Below are positions 1 through 8,862 of a stretch of 29,609 nt of DNA, in pieces (the first letter of the stretch is position 1; every line of letters begins with the position of its first letter). The DNA is from an uncultured Lachnospiraceae bacterium (GTDB taxonomy: Bacteria > Bacillota > Clostridia > Lachnospirales > Lachnospiraceae). Position numbers and translations under genes: made by a program. A model generated the notes under the pieces. The model saw only the letters and a program-made list of their open reading frames with translations. It searched no databases and was not told the DNA's origin. The stretch covers positions 1 through 29,609 of the forward strand of contig CAMPAX010000004.1 in assembly GCA_946633495.1 (NCBI GenBank), read 5' to 3'.

Positions 1-25
1 ATAAGAAGAATATAAGGAGGGCCAC

Positions 26-733
26 ATGGATAAGCCGAGAATACTGATCGTCGATGATGATGAGAATATTGCAGAGCTGATCTCCCTATATCTGAATAAA
101 GAATGCTTCGATACACGGATCGCAGGCGATGGAGAGACCGCGCTGACCATGGTGGAAGAGTATAACCCGGATCTGATCCTGCTGGATCTTATGCTTCCGG
201 GCATAGACGGCTATGAGGTCTGCCAGCAGATCCGGAGAAACCATGAGACCCCGATCATCATGCTGTCGGCCAAGGGTGAGGTGTTTGATAAGGTTCTTGG
301 ACTTAAAATGGGTGCAGATGACTATATCATCAAACCCTTTGACTCCAATGAAATGGTGGCCAGGGTTCGCGCAGTACTCCGGAGGACAAAACGCCCCGAG
401 GAACCGGCACCTGCCGAAGTGCCTGAGAGAAAAGGGGAATATGTGGAGTATGACCGGCTGATCGTGAACATTTCCAACTACACGGTCACCTTCTGCGGGA
501 AGAACATCGATATGCCGCCGAAGGAACTGGAGCTTCTGTATTTCCTGGCAAGTCAGCCGAATCAGGTGTTCACCCGGGAGCAGCTGCTGAACCAGCTCTG
601 GGGGTATGATTTCATGGGTGATACGCGGACGGTGGACGTTCACATCAAAAGGCTTCGTGAGAAGCTGGAGGGAGATTTCCCGTGGTCCATCGTAACGGTA
701 TGGCGCGTGGGATATAAATTTGAAGTTCGGTGA
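26..733 (+). CDS. OmpR/PhoB-family response regulator
   Basis: DNA-binding response regulator of 235 residues, the usual length of the family. The N-terminal receiver domain (about residues 4-120) has the acidic pocket DDD at 10-12, the phosphoacceptor Asp54 in LLDLMLPG, and the conserved Lys103 in IIKPF. A short Pro/Glu-rich linker leads to a C-terminal winged helix (about 135-233) ending in WRVGYKFE, the typical OmpR wing. A good ribosome site (AAGGAGG, 15-21) precedes the ATG. The gene is followed after 36 bases by a sensor kinase, so the two form a two-component pair and very probably one operon with yhaM behind them. The stimulus and targets cannot be read from the sequence. The promoter lies outside the window. 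Confidence 0.95.
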   Translation: MDKPRILIVDDDENIAELISLYLNKECFDTRIAGDGETALTMVEEYNPDLILLDLMLPGIDGYEVCQQIRRNHETPIIMLSAKGEVFDKVLGLKMGADDYIIKPFDSNEMVARVRAVLRRTKRPEEPAPAEVPERKGEYVEYDRLIVNISNYTVTFCGKNIDMPPKELELLYFLASQPNQVFTREQLLNQLWGYDFMGDTRTVDVHIKRLREKLEGDFPWSIVTVWRVGYKFEVR

Positions 734-769
734 TTCCGAGGGCATATTTACATAGAGGATAGATGACAC

Positions 770-2272
770 ATGCAGCATTCCATATTGGACCGAATCTATA
801 TAGCATTCCTTGCGATACTGATCGTGTCCTTTGGAGTGCTGATTGTTTTTACATCCTTCATGACACGAAGATCCCTGGTGGCGGAGAAGACGCAGACCCT
901 GACAAATGAGGGGCGTCTGATCGCGTCCCAGACGGTAGTGAACTACGTGTCCGGGGATTATTCCAAGCCTGCTTTGGAGTATCTGTTCCAGTACTATTCC
1001 GCCGCTCTGGGAGCGGATGTATGGTATGTGGATGAGTACGGCCGCGTGGTAGCAACCTCCCGGGAGGTCAGGGGAAGTACGGAGACAGAGGATAATCCGG
1101 ATGCACGTCGGGTTGGCAGCATTCCCAAGAATATATACCAGATCGATCCTGAATTCGATATCGATAAGGAGCATTCACAGACCGGAAATTTCTACGGGCT
1201 TTACAGCGGAGATATCATCGCGGTCAATATTCCCGTAAAGCTGGATCAACTGAATCTGTTCCGGGAAGTGGTGTCCCAGGAACAGAAGGGATCTTTGATC
1301 CTGCTGGCGTCGGTTTCCCAGATCAATGAGATGATGCGTAACATTTACAGCATCGTCCTGATCCCGTGTCTGGTTATCATTGTCATCGCTTTCGTATTCC
1401 TGGCCGTGGTATCCCGGAAGGTCCTGACGCCGGTGAAGAAGCTGTCGGTGGTTGCAAATGAATATTCCAAGGGCAATCTCGATGTCCGGACCGGGATCAC
1501 GTCCAATGACGAGATCGGTCAGCTGGCGCAGTCCATGGAGTATATGGCGGATGAGCTGACAAAACTGGAGGATTACAGACGCGATTTCGTGTCCAATATT
1601 TCCCATGATTTCCGGTCGCCGCTTACGTCCATAAAGGGGTATATCGAAGCCATGAAGGACGGGACCATCCCGCCGGAGCGGCAGGCCCGTTATCTGGATA
1701 TCGTATTAAATGAAACCCAGCGTCTGACCAAGCTTACGCAGGGACTTCTGGATCTGAATAATCTGGAAAGCTACGGACCGTATGTAAAGATGACGGCATT
1801 TGACATCATAGATGTGATCAATAAGACATTGAATACGTTTGAGATCAAATGCATCGAGAAGGGCGTGGCGATCTACCTGAACAACCATGCAAGTGAAACC
1901 ATGGTTATGGCAGATAAGACCAAGATCCAGCAGGTGATCTACAATCTGATCGACAATGCACTGAAATTCACGCCGGAGGGGAAGCATATCTATGTGACAG
2001 TCACGGATAAGGAGAAGGACGATAAGCTCCATATCTCCATTCGGGACGAGGGCATGGGTATGGATGAGGAGACGCAGAAGAAGATCTTCATCCGGTTCTA
2101 TAAAGGCGACACCTCCCGCGGTAAGGATAAAACGGGTTCCGGCATAGGGCTGGCCATTACGAAGGAGATCATCAAAGCGCATCATGAGGTGATCACCGTG
2201 ACCAGTAAGGTGGACGAAGGAACCGAGTTTGTATTTACACTTAGCAAAGCCGGTTCGTTAGCCGGAAAGTAA
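770..2272 (+). CDS. Membrane sensor histidine kinase (HAMP-HisKA-HATPase)
   Basis: Sensor kinase of 500 residues, partner of the upstream response regulator. A transmembrane helix at about 11-32 and a second at about 193-216 bracket an extracytoplasmic sensor domain of about 160 residues. A HAMP linker follows (about 217-270). The HisKA H-box contains SHDFRSPLTS with the phosphoacceptor His279. The ATPase domain shows the N box (NLIDNALKF), the G1 box (DEGMGM) and the G2 box (GSGIGLAI), so it should be active. The sensor region resembles a double-Cache/PAS-like fold only in size; I do not recognise a ligand class. An ATG at 763 is out of frame. The chosen ATG has a GAGG ribosome site about 11 bases upstream. 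Confidence 0.94.
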   Translation: MQHSILDRIYIAFLAILIVSFGVLIVFTSFMTRRSLVAEKTQTLTNEGRLIASQTVVNYVSGDYSKPALEYLFQYYSAALGADVWYVDEYGRVVATSREVRGSTETEDNPDARRVGSIPKNIYQIDPEFDIDKEHSQTGNFYGLYSGDIIAVNIPVKLDQLNLFREVVSQEQKGSLILLASVSQINEMMRNIYSIVLIPCLVIIVIAFVFLAVVSRKVLTPVKKLSVVANEYSKGNLDVRTGITSNDEIGQLAQSMEYMADELTKLEDYRRDFVSNISHDFRSPLTSIKGYIEAMKDGTIPPERQARYLDIVLNETQRLTKLTQGLLDLNNLESYGPYVKMTAFDIIDVINKTLNTFEIKCIEKGVAIYLNNHASETMVMADKTKIQQVIYNLIDNALKFTPEGKHIYVTVTDKEKDDKLHISIRDEGMGMDEETQKKIFIRFYKGDTSRGKDKTGSGIGLAITKEIIKAHHEVITVTSKVDEGTEFVFTLSKAGSLAGK

Positions 2273-2293
2273 AGGTTAGAAAGCGAGAACTGT

Positions 2294-3244
2294 ATGAGGT
2301 ACATCAGAGAATTACATGAGGGGGAGAATATTTCCGGCATCTATTTCTGCAAGACGAAGACTGTTGCGAAGACGAAGGCGGAAAAGACCTATTACAGTCT
2401 GGTCCTGCAGGATAAGACCGGAACCATCGATGCAAAGGTGTGGAATCTGTCCAACGGCATCGAGCATTTTGAGGCGCTGGATTATATCCACGTCGATGCG
2501 CAGGTTACCAGCTTCAATAATGTATTGCAGATGAACGTTTCCCGTATCCGCAAGGCACGGGAGGGAGAGTACGTGGTGGCGGAATATATGCCCTGTTCCC
2601 CTTATAACGCGGACGAGATGTACGATGCACTTCTGGGACTGGTTACGGATACGCAGAATCCGTATCTGCATGCACTGCTTTCCTCCTTTTTTATCGAAGA
2701 CGAGGATTTTGTGAAAGCCTTTAAGGCACACAGTGCGGCGAAAATGGTTCACCACGGATTCATCGGCGGGCTTTTACATCACAGCCTTTTTGTGGGAAGA
2801 ACCTGCGAGTTCCTGGCAAAGCAGTATCCGGTTCTGGACCGGGATCTGCTGATCACAGCGGCTTTGCTCCATGATGTGGGAAAGCTTCGGGAGATATCTT
2901 CTTTCCCGGAAAATGATTACACGGACGAGGGGCAGCTTCTCGGTCATATCGTGATCGGTGCCATGTGGATCGGCGAAAAATGTGATGCCATCGAAGGGTT
3001 CCCGAAGAAACTGAAAGACGAGCTGCTGCACTGTATTCTGGCGCATCACGGTGAGCTGGAATTCGGTTCTCCGAAGAAACCGGCACTGATCGAAGCGGTG
3101 GCGCTTTCCTTTGCGGATAATATGGATGCAAAGATCGAAACATTTACGGAGCTTCTGCAGGCGAATCCGAACAACCATGACTGGCTGGGCTTTAACCGGC
3201 TGCTGGATTCCAACGTAAGGCGGACAGAAGCGAAGAAAGACTGA
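2294..3244 (+). CDS. yhaM: 3'-5' exoribonuclease YhaM family (OB-fold + HD domain)
   Basis: Protein of 316 residues, matching the YhaM/CBF1 family in length and layout. An N-terminal OB-fold nucleic-acid-binding domain (about residues 10-90, with DKTGTIDAKVWN) is followed by a metal-dependent HD hydrolase domain (about 155-280). That domain shows HHSLFVGRTC, the HD doublet in ALLHDVGK, and a later HHGELEFGSP. YhaM enzymes degrade RNA from the 3' end in Firmicutes. The gene starts 21 bases after the kinase stop, so it is probably co-transcribed with the two-component system, although a mechanistic link is not implied. Transcription should end at the strong palindromic terminator about 65 bases downstream. 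Confidence 0.9.
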   Translation: MRYIRELHEGENISGIYFCKTKTVAKTKAEKTYYSLVLQDKTGTIDAKVWNLSNGIEHFEALDYIHVDAQVTSFNNVLQMNVSRIRKAREGEYVVAEYMPCSPYNADEMYDALLGLVTDTQNPYLHALLSSFFIEDEDFVKAFKAHSAAKMVHHGFIGGLLHHSLFVGRTCEFLAKQYPVLDRDLLITAALLHDVGKLREISSFPENDYTDEGQLLGHIVIGAMWIGEKCDAIEGFPKKLKDELLHCILAHHGELEFGSPKKPALIEAVALSFADNMDAKIETFTELLQANPNNHDWLGFNRLLDSNVRRTEAKKD

Positions 3245-3306
3245 CACGGATAACTGTTGACAGTATCCTGTCATATGGGAAGTTGAAAAAAGTGACAGTC
3301 AGACAG

Positions 3307-3334
3307 AAAAACGCGCGGAGCTCCGCGCGTTTTT
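3307..3334. terminator. Bidirectional intrinsic terminator
   Basis: A perfect palindrome centred between 3320 and 3321 (arm ACGCGCGGAG and its complement). It is flanked by A5 on the left and T7 on the right, so it can act on both strands. It lies between the convergent yhaM (+) and the ABC-class ATPase (-). Confidence 0.93.
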
Positions 3335-3341
3335 TTCCGGA

Positions 3342-5060
3342 TCAGGCTTTCAGTTTCAGGGCACGGTAGCGGTTCACCATAGCCCAAAGCTCCTGACGGC
3401 GGACCATGGCGAGATTGCAGGGGGTGGATGGGATTTGATCGAAGCCGCCCTCCCTAAGCTTCCGATACAGCGCCTCCACACATTCTGTCAGAAGCGCTTT
3501 TCCGTTGAAATAGTCTTCTTCCAGAGAGCGGAGTAAAAGACCAAGGAGGTTGGTCTGCTCATGATCTACGATCTGCTCCACAAAGCGAAGCTCCACGGAT
3601 TCATGGTTTAAGGATACACTGTCTGTTCCGGAGCCGCGGACCTTGACCTTTCTGCTGTCCAGGATATCCCGGTTTGGGAGCGGGATCCGGCTGTCACGGA
3701 AAGAAAGCTCCCCGGAGGAGGCTTTTGCAACAAAGGAAGCGCTTTGGTCCCCTTCCGCCGCTCCGGCTTTTTCCGCGGCTGCTTTTGCGATCGTCGTTAC
3801 GTCAATGGGTCGATAATCCTTCATTTGCAGGATACGATCCGCTACATGGAAGAATGCGCCGGAGCTTCCTGCAACCAGGATCGTAGATATGCCCTTCTGT
3901 TCGAAAAGCCCGCGCATACGGCTGTAGAAGGGGATAATGGGCTCCTGCTCCGGGTGGATCACGGACTGCATCAGGGCATCCCGTACCATGAAATTCGTAG
4001 CGGTGGTATCCTCATCGATGAGCAGCGTCCGGCTGCCGGACAGGATCGCTTCCACGGTATTTGCGGCCTGGGAGGTGCTTCCGCTGGCGTCCTCGGTGGA
4101 GAAGCACGCAGTATCCTTACCATTTGGGAGATCCCGGATAAAGGCACTGATGTCCAGTTTTTTTACACTTCTTCCGTCCTCGGATCGGACCTTCATGGCG
4201 GTATCTTCCGTGATGACATATTCCCGCCCGTCTCCCGGAATATGATTGTAGATTCCGCGTTCTATGGCTGAAAGAAGCGTGGATTTTCCATGGTACCCCC
4301 CACCGACGATGAGCGTGATCCCGGGATGGATTCCAAGGCCGGTGATGGTCCGGCCTTTCGGCAGTGTCAGAGTGACGCGGTCTTCCGCAGGACTTGTAAA
4401 TGCAATGGCATCTTTCATGGGGGTATCATCCACGCCGCTTTTCCGGGGCAGGATGGATCCGTCTGCTATGAAAGCAACCAGACCGCTCTTTGCCAGCTGT
4501 TCCCGGATGGCTTTTTGATCATCGGCCAAAGAGATCCATCGGGACACTTCCTCCGCAGGGATGGAACGGCTGAAGAGACTGTGCTTTACGGCAGCCGGGA
4601 CATATTCCATAAGCATGGCCATGAGTTCCATAGCAAGCGTTGTTCTTCCGGCAGCGGGAAAACCTGCGGAAAACCGGACGGTCATGGTACCTGCTGCCGG
4701 GTCTATGGAAAGAGCGGAGCGGGAAAGCACTTCCTGTCCACAGGCACTGACAGAGAGAGTTCCGCTCTTCCCGGATCCTTTTGCTTTGTGAGAGTATTTC
4801 CCCAGCTCCCGGTGAAACCCACGCAGAAGCAGATCCTGAAGCATGATCCGCCGATGGGGCGTATCATAGTATTCCTTCGGAAATCCGTGGCGCGCGGCAT
4901 CGATCCGGATGCTGAGGGAGGACGGCGCAGCAAAAGGGTCGCCCTGAACATGGTCGATGGACAAGGTATAAAGCGGAAAGGTATAACGTCCACGCAGGGC
5001 TTTATAGGCCGGGTATGGACGGTGATCCGACTGACGAAGTAAACGCTCGAGATTTTGCAT
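3342..5060 (-). CDS. Predicted ABC-class P-loop ATPase (COG3044-like)
   Basis: Soluble protein of 572 residues resembling the 'predicted ATPase of the ABC class' family. The Walker A motif GGGYHGKST is at 253-261, a signature-like segment (EDASGSTSQA) follows, then Walker B in TLLIDEDT, and a later AGSSGAFF strand that may be the switch region. The N-terminal 200 residues are the family's own domain, and the C-terminal 100 are mostly helical. There is no transmembrane segment and no partner permease nearby, so it is not a transporter subunit. The function of this family is not established; roles in RNA or nucleotide metabolism are guesses. It is transcribed alone, away from glmM. GC is somewhat higher than its neighbours, but codon use looks normal. 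Confidence 0.85.
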   Translation of the reverse strand: MQNLERLLRQSDHRPYPAYKALRGRYTFPLYTLSIDHVQGDPFAAPSSLSIRIDAARHGFPKEYYDTPHRRIMLQDLLLRGFHRELGKYSHKAKGSGKSGTLSVSACGQEVLSRSALSIDPAAGTMTVRFSAGFPAAGRTTLAMELMAMLMEYVPAAVKHSLFSRSIPAEEVSRWISLADDQKAIREQLAKSGLVAFIADGSILPRKSGVDDTPMKDAIAFTSPAEDRVTLTLPKGRTITGLGIHPGITLIVGGGYHGKSTLLSAIERGIYNHIPGDGREYVITEDTAMKVRSEDGRSVKKLDISAFIRDLPNGKDTACFSTEDASGSTSQAANTVEAILSGSRTLLIDEDTTATNFMVRDALMQSVIHPEQEPIIPFYSRMRGLFEQKGISTILVAGSSGAFFHVADRILQMKDYRPIDVTTIAKAAAEKAGAAEGDQSASFVAKASSGELSFRDSRIPLPNRDILDSRKVKVRGSGTDSVSLNHESVELRFVEQIVDHEQTNLLGLLLRSLEEDYFNGKALLTECVEALYRKLREGGFDQIPSTPCNLAMVRRQELWAMVNRYRALKLKA

Positions 5061-5132
5061 GATAAAGGCTCCTTACCGGTTAAATGCGTAGTGACCGTGC
5101 TGATCTTTTTTTTGCGGCACGATACTGATTCG

Positions 5133-5161
5133 AAGATACCAAATGAATCGGGAAATGACAA
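5133..5161 (-). promoter_or_regulatory. Promoter for the ABC-class ATPase
   Basis: On the minus strand, TTGTCA (5156-5161) and TATCTT (5133-5138) are 17 bases apart, with TGG directly before the -10 hexamer (extended -10). It would give a leader of about 65 bases before the ATG at 5060. Confidence 0.6.
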
Positions 5162-5186
5162 GGAAAAGTTGCTTAGAACAAAGGCG

Positions 5187-5215
5187 TTGCGAACCGGGAA
5201 CAGAATGTGTATAAT
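5187..5215 (+). promoter_or_regulatory. glmM promoter
   Basis: TTGCGA (5187-5192), a 17-base spacer and a perfect TATAAT (5210-5215). It lies back to back with the minus-strand ATPase promoter. Because an in-frame ATG at 5207 falls inside this promoter, it supports the later glmM start. Confidence 0.75.
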
Positions 5216-5278
5216 GGTGAAAGATTATGCAGAAAAGGAAAAACTGCATACAAACAGAACAAGAAAGGAATGATGATC

Positions 5279-6670
5279 ATGGGTAGATATTTCGGTACTG
5301 ACGGCTTTCGGGGGGAAGCAAACTGCAGTCTGACAGCGGATCATGCATATAAGATCGGCCGTTTTCTTGGCTGGTACTACGGAGAACTGAAGCGTCAGAA
5401 CGGGATCGATGAGATGCCGAAGGTAGTGATAGGAAAAGATACACGGCGTTCCAGTTATATGTTTGAATATGCACTGGTGGGCGGACTTGTGGCTTCCGGT
5501 GCGGATGCGTATCTTCTTCATGTTACCACGACTCCTTCGGTGGCTTATGTGACCCGGATGGATGGCTTCGACTGCGGCATCATGATCTCTGCAAGCCATA
5601 ATCCGTATTACGATAACGGGATCAAACTGCTGAACGGTTCCGGGGAGAAGATGGAGGAATCTACCATCGCTCTGGTGGAGGATTTCCTGGACGGTTCGGT
5701 GCATCTTTTTGACCGTGACTGGACCGATCTTCCGCTGGCAAAGCGTGAGAAGATCGGCTGTACCGTGGACTATGTGGCAGGACGAAACCGTTACGTGGGA
5801 TATCTGATCTCTCTGGGACAGTATTCCTTCAAGGATAAAAGGATCGCTCTGGACTGTGCCAACGGAGCTGCATGGAATATCGCAAAGGCAGTATTTGACG
5901 CTCTTGGAGCAAAGACCTATCTTCTGAATGCGGAGCCCAACGGTACCAATATCAACCGTGATGCAGGCTCCACCCATATCGAGGGCCTTCAGAAATATGT
6001 GCTGGCAAATCATATGGATGCCGGTTTTGCGTATGATGGGGATGCGGACCGCTGTCTGGCGGTAGATGATAAGGGTGAGGTTATCACCGGAGATCATATC
6101 CTGTATATGTGCGGCGTTTACCTGAAGGAACGCGGAGATCTTCTGAACAATACCGTGGTCACTACGGTAATGTCGAATTTCGGCCTGTACAAGGCATTTG
6201 ACAAGGTTGGGATCGACTATGCCAAGACGGATGTGGGTGACAAATATGTGTATGAATATATGTCACAGAACGGCTGCCGGATCGGCGGAGAGCAGTCCGG
6301 GCATATCATTTTCTCAAAATATGCCACAACGGGTGATGGAATCCTTACATCGCTGAAGATCATGGAAGTCATGATGGCTAAGAAGCAGAAGCTGTCCGAG
6401 CTGGTGGCACCGCTGAAGATCTATCCGCAGGTGCTGGAAAATGTCCGTGTGCGCGATAAGAAGGAAGCGCAGAGTGATCCGGATGTGCAGGCTAAGGTGG
6501 AAGAGGTTAAGACGGCATTGGGTGACACCGGCCGGATCCTTGTACGCGAGTCCGGAACCGAGCCGGTAGTGCGTGTCATGGTGGAAGCACCTTCCGAAGA
6601 TGTCTGCCGCGAGCACGTGGAGGCAGTTGTGGATGTGATCAGGAGCAAGGGATATATTGTAGAAGCGTAG
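5279..6670 (+). CDS. glmM: Phosphoglucosamine mutase
   Basis: Converts glucosamine-6-phosphate to glucosamine-1-phosphate, the step before UDP-GlcNAc and hence peptidoglycan synthesis, in the cytosol. The protein is 463 residues. It opens with GRYFGTDGFRG, as GlmM proteins do. The phosphoserine loop is ISASHNPYYDNG (Ser106), the metal loop AYDGDADR, the sugar-specificity loop GGEQSGHII, and the phosphate-binding RESGTEPVVRVMVE. I chose the ATG at 5279 because AAGGA lies 9 bases upstream and the protein begins at the family's usual position. Earlier in-frame ATGs at 5270, 5273 and especially 5207 (inside the promoter) are less likely. A phosphomannomutase role is possible but less likely, given the motif set. 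Confidence 0.92.
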   Translation: MGRYFGTDGFRGEANCSLTADHAYKIGRFLGWYYGELKRQNGIDEMPKVVIGKDTRRSSYMFEYALVGGLVASGADAYLLHVTTTPSVAYVTRMDGFDCGIMISASHNPYYDNGIKLLNGSGEKMEESTIALVEDFLDGSVHLFDRDWTDLPLAKREKIGCTVDYVAGRNRYVGYLISLGQYSFKDKRIALDCANGAAWNIAKAVFDALGAKTYLLNAEPNGTNINRDAGSTHIEGLQKYVLANHMDAGFAYDGDADRCLAVDDKGEVITGDHILYMCGVYLKERGDLLNNTVVTTVMSNFGLYKAFDKVGIDYAKTDVGDKYVYEYMSQNGCRIGGEQSGHIIFSKYATTGDGILTSLKIMEVMMAKKQKLSELVAPLKIYPQVLENVRVRDKKEAQSDPDVQAKVEEVKTALGDTGRILVRESGTEPVVRVMVEAPSEDVCREHVEAVVDVIRSKGYIVEA

Positions 6671-6752
6671 GGGTATATCCAGGGAGCGAAATATATCGCA
6701 CATCTCCGGATGACCGGTACAACGCCTGTGGCAGGAATACCGTGAATAAAGC

Positions 6753-6794
6753 AAAAAGAAAGATTCCTCGTTTTCGAAGAATCTTTCTTTTTTT
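6753..6794. terminator. Bidirectional intrinsic terminator
   Basis: A 12-bp stem (arms 6755-6766 and 6779-6790, AAAGAAAGATTC with its complement) ends in T7 on the plus strand. A run of A precedes it, which gives a U tract on the minus strand. It serves glmM (+) and the deacetylase (-). Confidence 0.85.
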
Positions 6795-6835
6795 GTGCCA
6801 TAGTCCGTATGCGTAAAGCCGGAACTATGAGAGAT

Positions 6836-6863
6836 GGCAAAATGCCTTTTGCCCGGCATCATT
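6836..6863 (+). repeat. Interspersed stem-loop repeat, copy D
   Basis: Contains GGCAAAATGCCTTTTG followed by CCCGGCATCATT. GGCAAAA and TTTTGCC pair around a 4-base loop. It matches the three other copies in this window (8427-8460, 18970-19003, 29276-29309) with a 2-base deletion. It lies between the glmM terminator and the 3' end of the deacetylase. Confidence 0.7.
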
Positions 6864-6909
6864 CTTTTATTGTGAAGGTACCGGCACCGTCTGCGGAAGC
6901 ATCGTGCTC

Positions 6910-8376
6910 TTACTGCGGAGGTACGCTGTACCATACTTCCTTGGAGTACGGATCATAGCCTCTGGCTGCGATCAGCTCGCCGACGGATACGATGGTGTAA
7001 CCCTGAGCTGTCAGCTCCGGCAGCAGCCGGGCGATGGCAGGGATCGTGGTTGCGTGAATATCATGGAAGAGGATGATATCACCGTCCTCCACTTCGCTGA
7101 GTACCAGCGGTACGATCTGATCCGGATCCCGGGAATCCCAGTCAAGGGAGTCCACGCTCCAGTAGATCATGGGTTCTGCGACTTCTTCACGGACGGTATC
7201 ATTTACCGCGCCATAAGGCGGACGAACAAAGAAGGGACGAACGCCGGTGATGGACTGGATCTGGTTTGCCGCGTCATCTACCTGCTGGTGGATGGTTTCA
7301 ACCGAGCTCTTCTTCAGATTTGCATGATCCCAGGTGTGGTTTCCGATTTCATTTCCGCTGGCATATACACGCTGTACAACGTCCGGATAATAGCTTGCGT
7401 TGCAGCCCTGCATGAAGAAGGTTGCATGCGCTCCGTACTCTGCCAGGAGTGCCAGGATCTCATCCGTGTTGGACTTATGAGGACCGTCATCGAAGGTGAA
7501 CGCGATCATCTTGCCGGTATCCGGAACGATGGGCAGATTTGCCTGCTGGGTCTGCTTCTCCGTGGTCTCGGTCTGCTTCTCCGTGGATTCGGTCTGGGAA
7601 TCCGAAGCAGTGTCCGTGGTGTCTGTCATGTCTGTGGCTTCGGTCTGAGAGTCCGAAGCAGTGTCAGTCGCAGCGGTGGTAATGATCACGGTTGCATTTG
7701 ACTTGGGCTCAAGAAGATCGGTAAAATCGTCGTCCGACATTTCCATATTAGATGCGGTAAGCGTGTTCCTGTCGATCAGGTAATCTTTCAGTGTGTTGTA
7801 GGTACAGGTGGAGGTCTCCAGACCGTTGTAGAACTCGATGCTTGTATGGTTCAGAAGATAATTGTCGGTGTAGATATTCTCGATCCGTGTCTTATAGCCG
7901 TCCTTGAAGATGTCCTCCAGCCGTACCGGCTGTTTCTTCTGGATATCGTAGTTGTAAACGTGGATCATTTTCGTGTAATGCTCGGAGGATACCGGTTTGG
8001 TCATGGAGGTCAGACGTACGCTGACGATGTTATCGGTAACCTGATAAGTGTCGATGGCATTTATATAAACGCCTTTCTCCGCAGGCTTCACCTTGTCGAG
8101 CTTTGAGCTGTCATTGATCAGCGTTTCTGCTTCCGTCTCCACCTGAGCATTGATCTCCTTGTCAATGAACTCATTTTGAGAGGTGAGCAGATTCTTGTAA
8201 ACAGCGTATTTCTCTTCGTTCAGCTCCAGCTGCTTTACCTCTCCGAATTCCGAAGAAACGGCGGTAAGATCCGGTACAGCCACGTCCTTATTGCTTTTGG
8301 TAATGACAAAATCTACGATCAGGTAGACACCTACAGCGAGCAGGATCAAAATCAGTACTTTTATCAGATTCTTCAT
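6910..8376 (-). CDS. Membrane-anchored polysaccharide deacetylase (NodB domain)
   Basis: Probable cell-wall glycan (peptidoglycan) N-deacetylase of 488 residues. One N-terminal membrane helix (about 4-24) anchors it with the bulk outside the cell. Residues 50-220 form an uncharacterised, PdaC/DUF3298-like extracellular region (KPVSSEHYTKMIHVYNYD). A Thr/Ser/Glu-rich spacer with repeated TASDSQTE and EKQTE words follows (about 240-280). The NodB domain then shows TFDDGP (294-299, catalytic Asp and metal Asp), the metal-binding GNHTWDH, RPPYG, and a C-terminal ILFHDIH. All catalytic motifs are present. An AAAGGAG ribosome site precedes the ATG. It is monocistronic, with a long structured leader. 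Whether the substrate is GlcNAc or MurNAc cannot be decided. Confidence 0.9.
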   Translation of the reverse strand: MKNLIKVLILILLAVGVYLIVDFVITKSNKDVAVPDLTAVSSEFGEVKQLELNEEKYAVYKNLLTSQNEFIDKEINAQVETEAETLINDSSKLDKVKPAEKGVYINAIDTYQVTDNIVSVRLTSMTKPVSSEHYTKMIHVYNYDIQKKQPVRLEDIFKDGYKTRIENIYTDNYLLNHTSIEFYNGLETSTCTYNTLKDYLIDRNTLTASNMEMSDDDFTDLLEPKSNATVIITTAATDTASDSQTEATDMTDTTDTASDSQTESTEKQTETTEKQTQQANLPIVPDTGKMIAFTFDDGPHKSNTDEILALLAEYGAHATFFMQGCNASYYPDVVQRVYASGNEIGNHTWDHANLKKSSVETIHQQVDDAANQIQSITGVRPFFVRPPYGAVNDTVREEVAEPMIYWSVDSLDWDSRDPDQIVPLVLSEVEDGDIILFHDIHATTIPAIARLLPELTAQGYTIVSVGELIAARGYDPYSKEVWYSVPPQ

Positions 8377-8426
8377 AATGCTCCTTTTTGTTCATATTTC
8401 TGTTATTCTGAGTTCACTCGTTTGTT

Positions 8427-8460
8427 ATGATGCCGGGATCAAAAGGTATTATGCCACCGG
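8427..8460 (-). repeat. Interspersed stem-loop repeat, copy A
   Basis: Reverse-orientation copy of the four-member family: ATGATGCCGGGATCAAAAGG then TATTATGCCACCGG. Outer GCCGG and CCGGC pair. It lies in the transcribed leader of the deacetylase. Confidence 0.7.
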
Positions 8461-8562
8461 CAAATGATACGCAGCACGCACACTTCGTGGATCGCGGGCT
8501 GCTGAAACACTCACAGCTCCTGCCATTTTGCTTTGCAAAATGACCACGCCATTCTTGTTTTG

Positions 8563-8622
8563 AGGGTTAGTTCAGGTCTCATGGGACTGCGCAAGCGCAT
8601 CCCATGGATCTTTTAACCCTAT
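8563..8622 (-). promoter_or_regulatory. Structured start of the deacetylase mRNA leader
   Basis: AGGGTTA (8563-8569) and TAACCCT (8616-8622) enclose a strong hairpin at 8580-8605, in which CATGGGA/TCCCATG and TGCGC/GCGCA pair. On the minus strand this is the first 60 bases of the leader. It is followed by a second hairpin (CATTTTGC 8524-8531 with GCAAAATG 8535-8542) and by the interspersed repeat. It matches no riboswitch class I recognise. Confidence 0.5.
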
Positions 8623-8624
8623 AT

Positions 8625-8653
8625 ATTATAGAAACTTGAATTGAGAAATGCAA
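8625..8653 (-). promoter_or_regulatory. Deacetylase promoter
   Basis: Minus-strand TTGCAT (8648-8653), 17-base spacer, TATAAT (8625-8630). It predicts a transcript start near 8618 and a leader of about 240 bases. Confidence 0.65.
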
Positions 8654-8706
8654 GGCAAAAATCGAGATAATCCTGTGGAAAAGGGGGTGTATAACGTAAG
8701 TTTCCC

Positions 8707-8735
8707 TTGACAAACGGAGAGAATCCCGATATAAA
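8707..8735 (+). promoter_or_regulatory. HU promoter
   Basis: Consensus TTGACA (8707-8712), 17-base spacer, TATAAA (8730-8735). Predicted start near 8742 leaves a leader of about 120 bases before the HU ATG. In that leader ACAGG (from 8820) can pair with CCTGT just upstream of the ribosome site. Confidence 0.8.
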
Positions 8736-8862
8736 AGATAACGTGCGCCTGAGTCCTGAATGACGCAAATTTCGGATTCATGAGGTTAAAAATCTGATGG
8801 TGGGCGCTATGCCGATACAGACAGGTGTCGGTGGGTACTACCTGTTAGCTGGAGGAATAAAG

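Noticed and set aside
86..1174. Open frame of 362 codons on the minus strand
   Set aside because: Antisense to the two-component genes, with no ribosome site or recognisable domain.
8797..8862. In-frame N-terminal extension of HU
   Set aside because: The extra 22 residues are unlike HU proteins, and the ATG at 8863 has the better GGAGG site.
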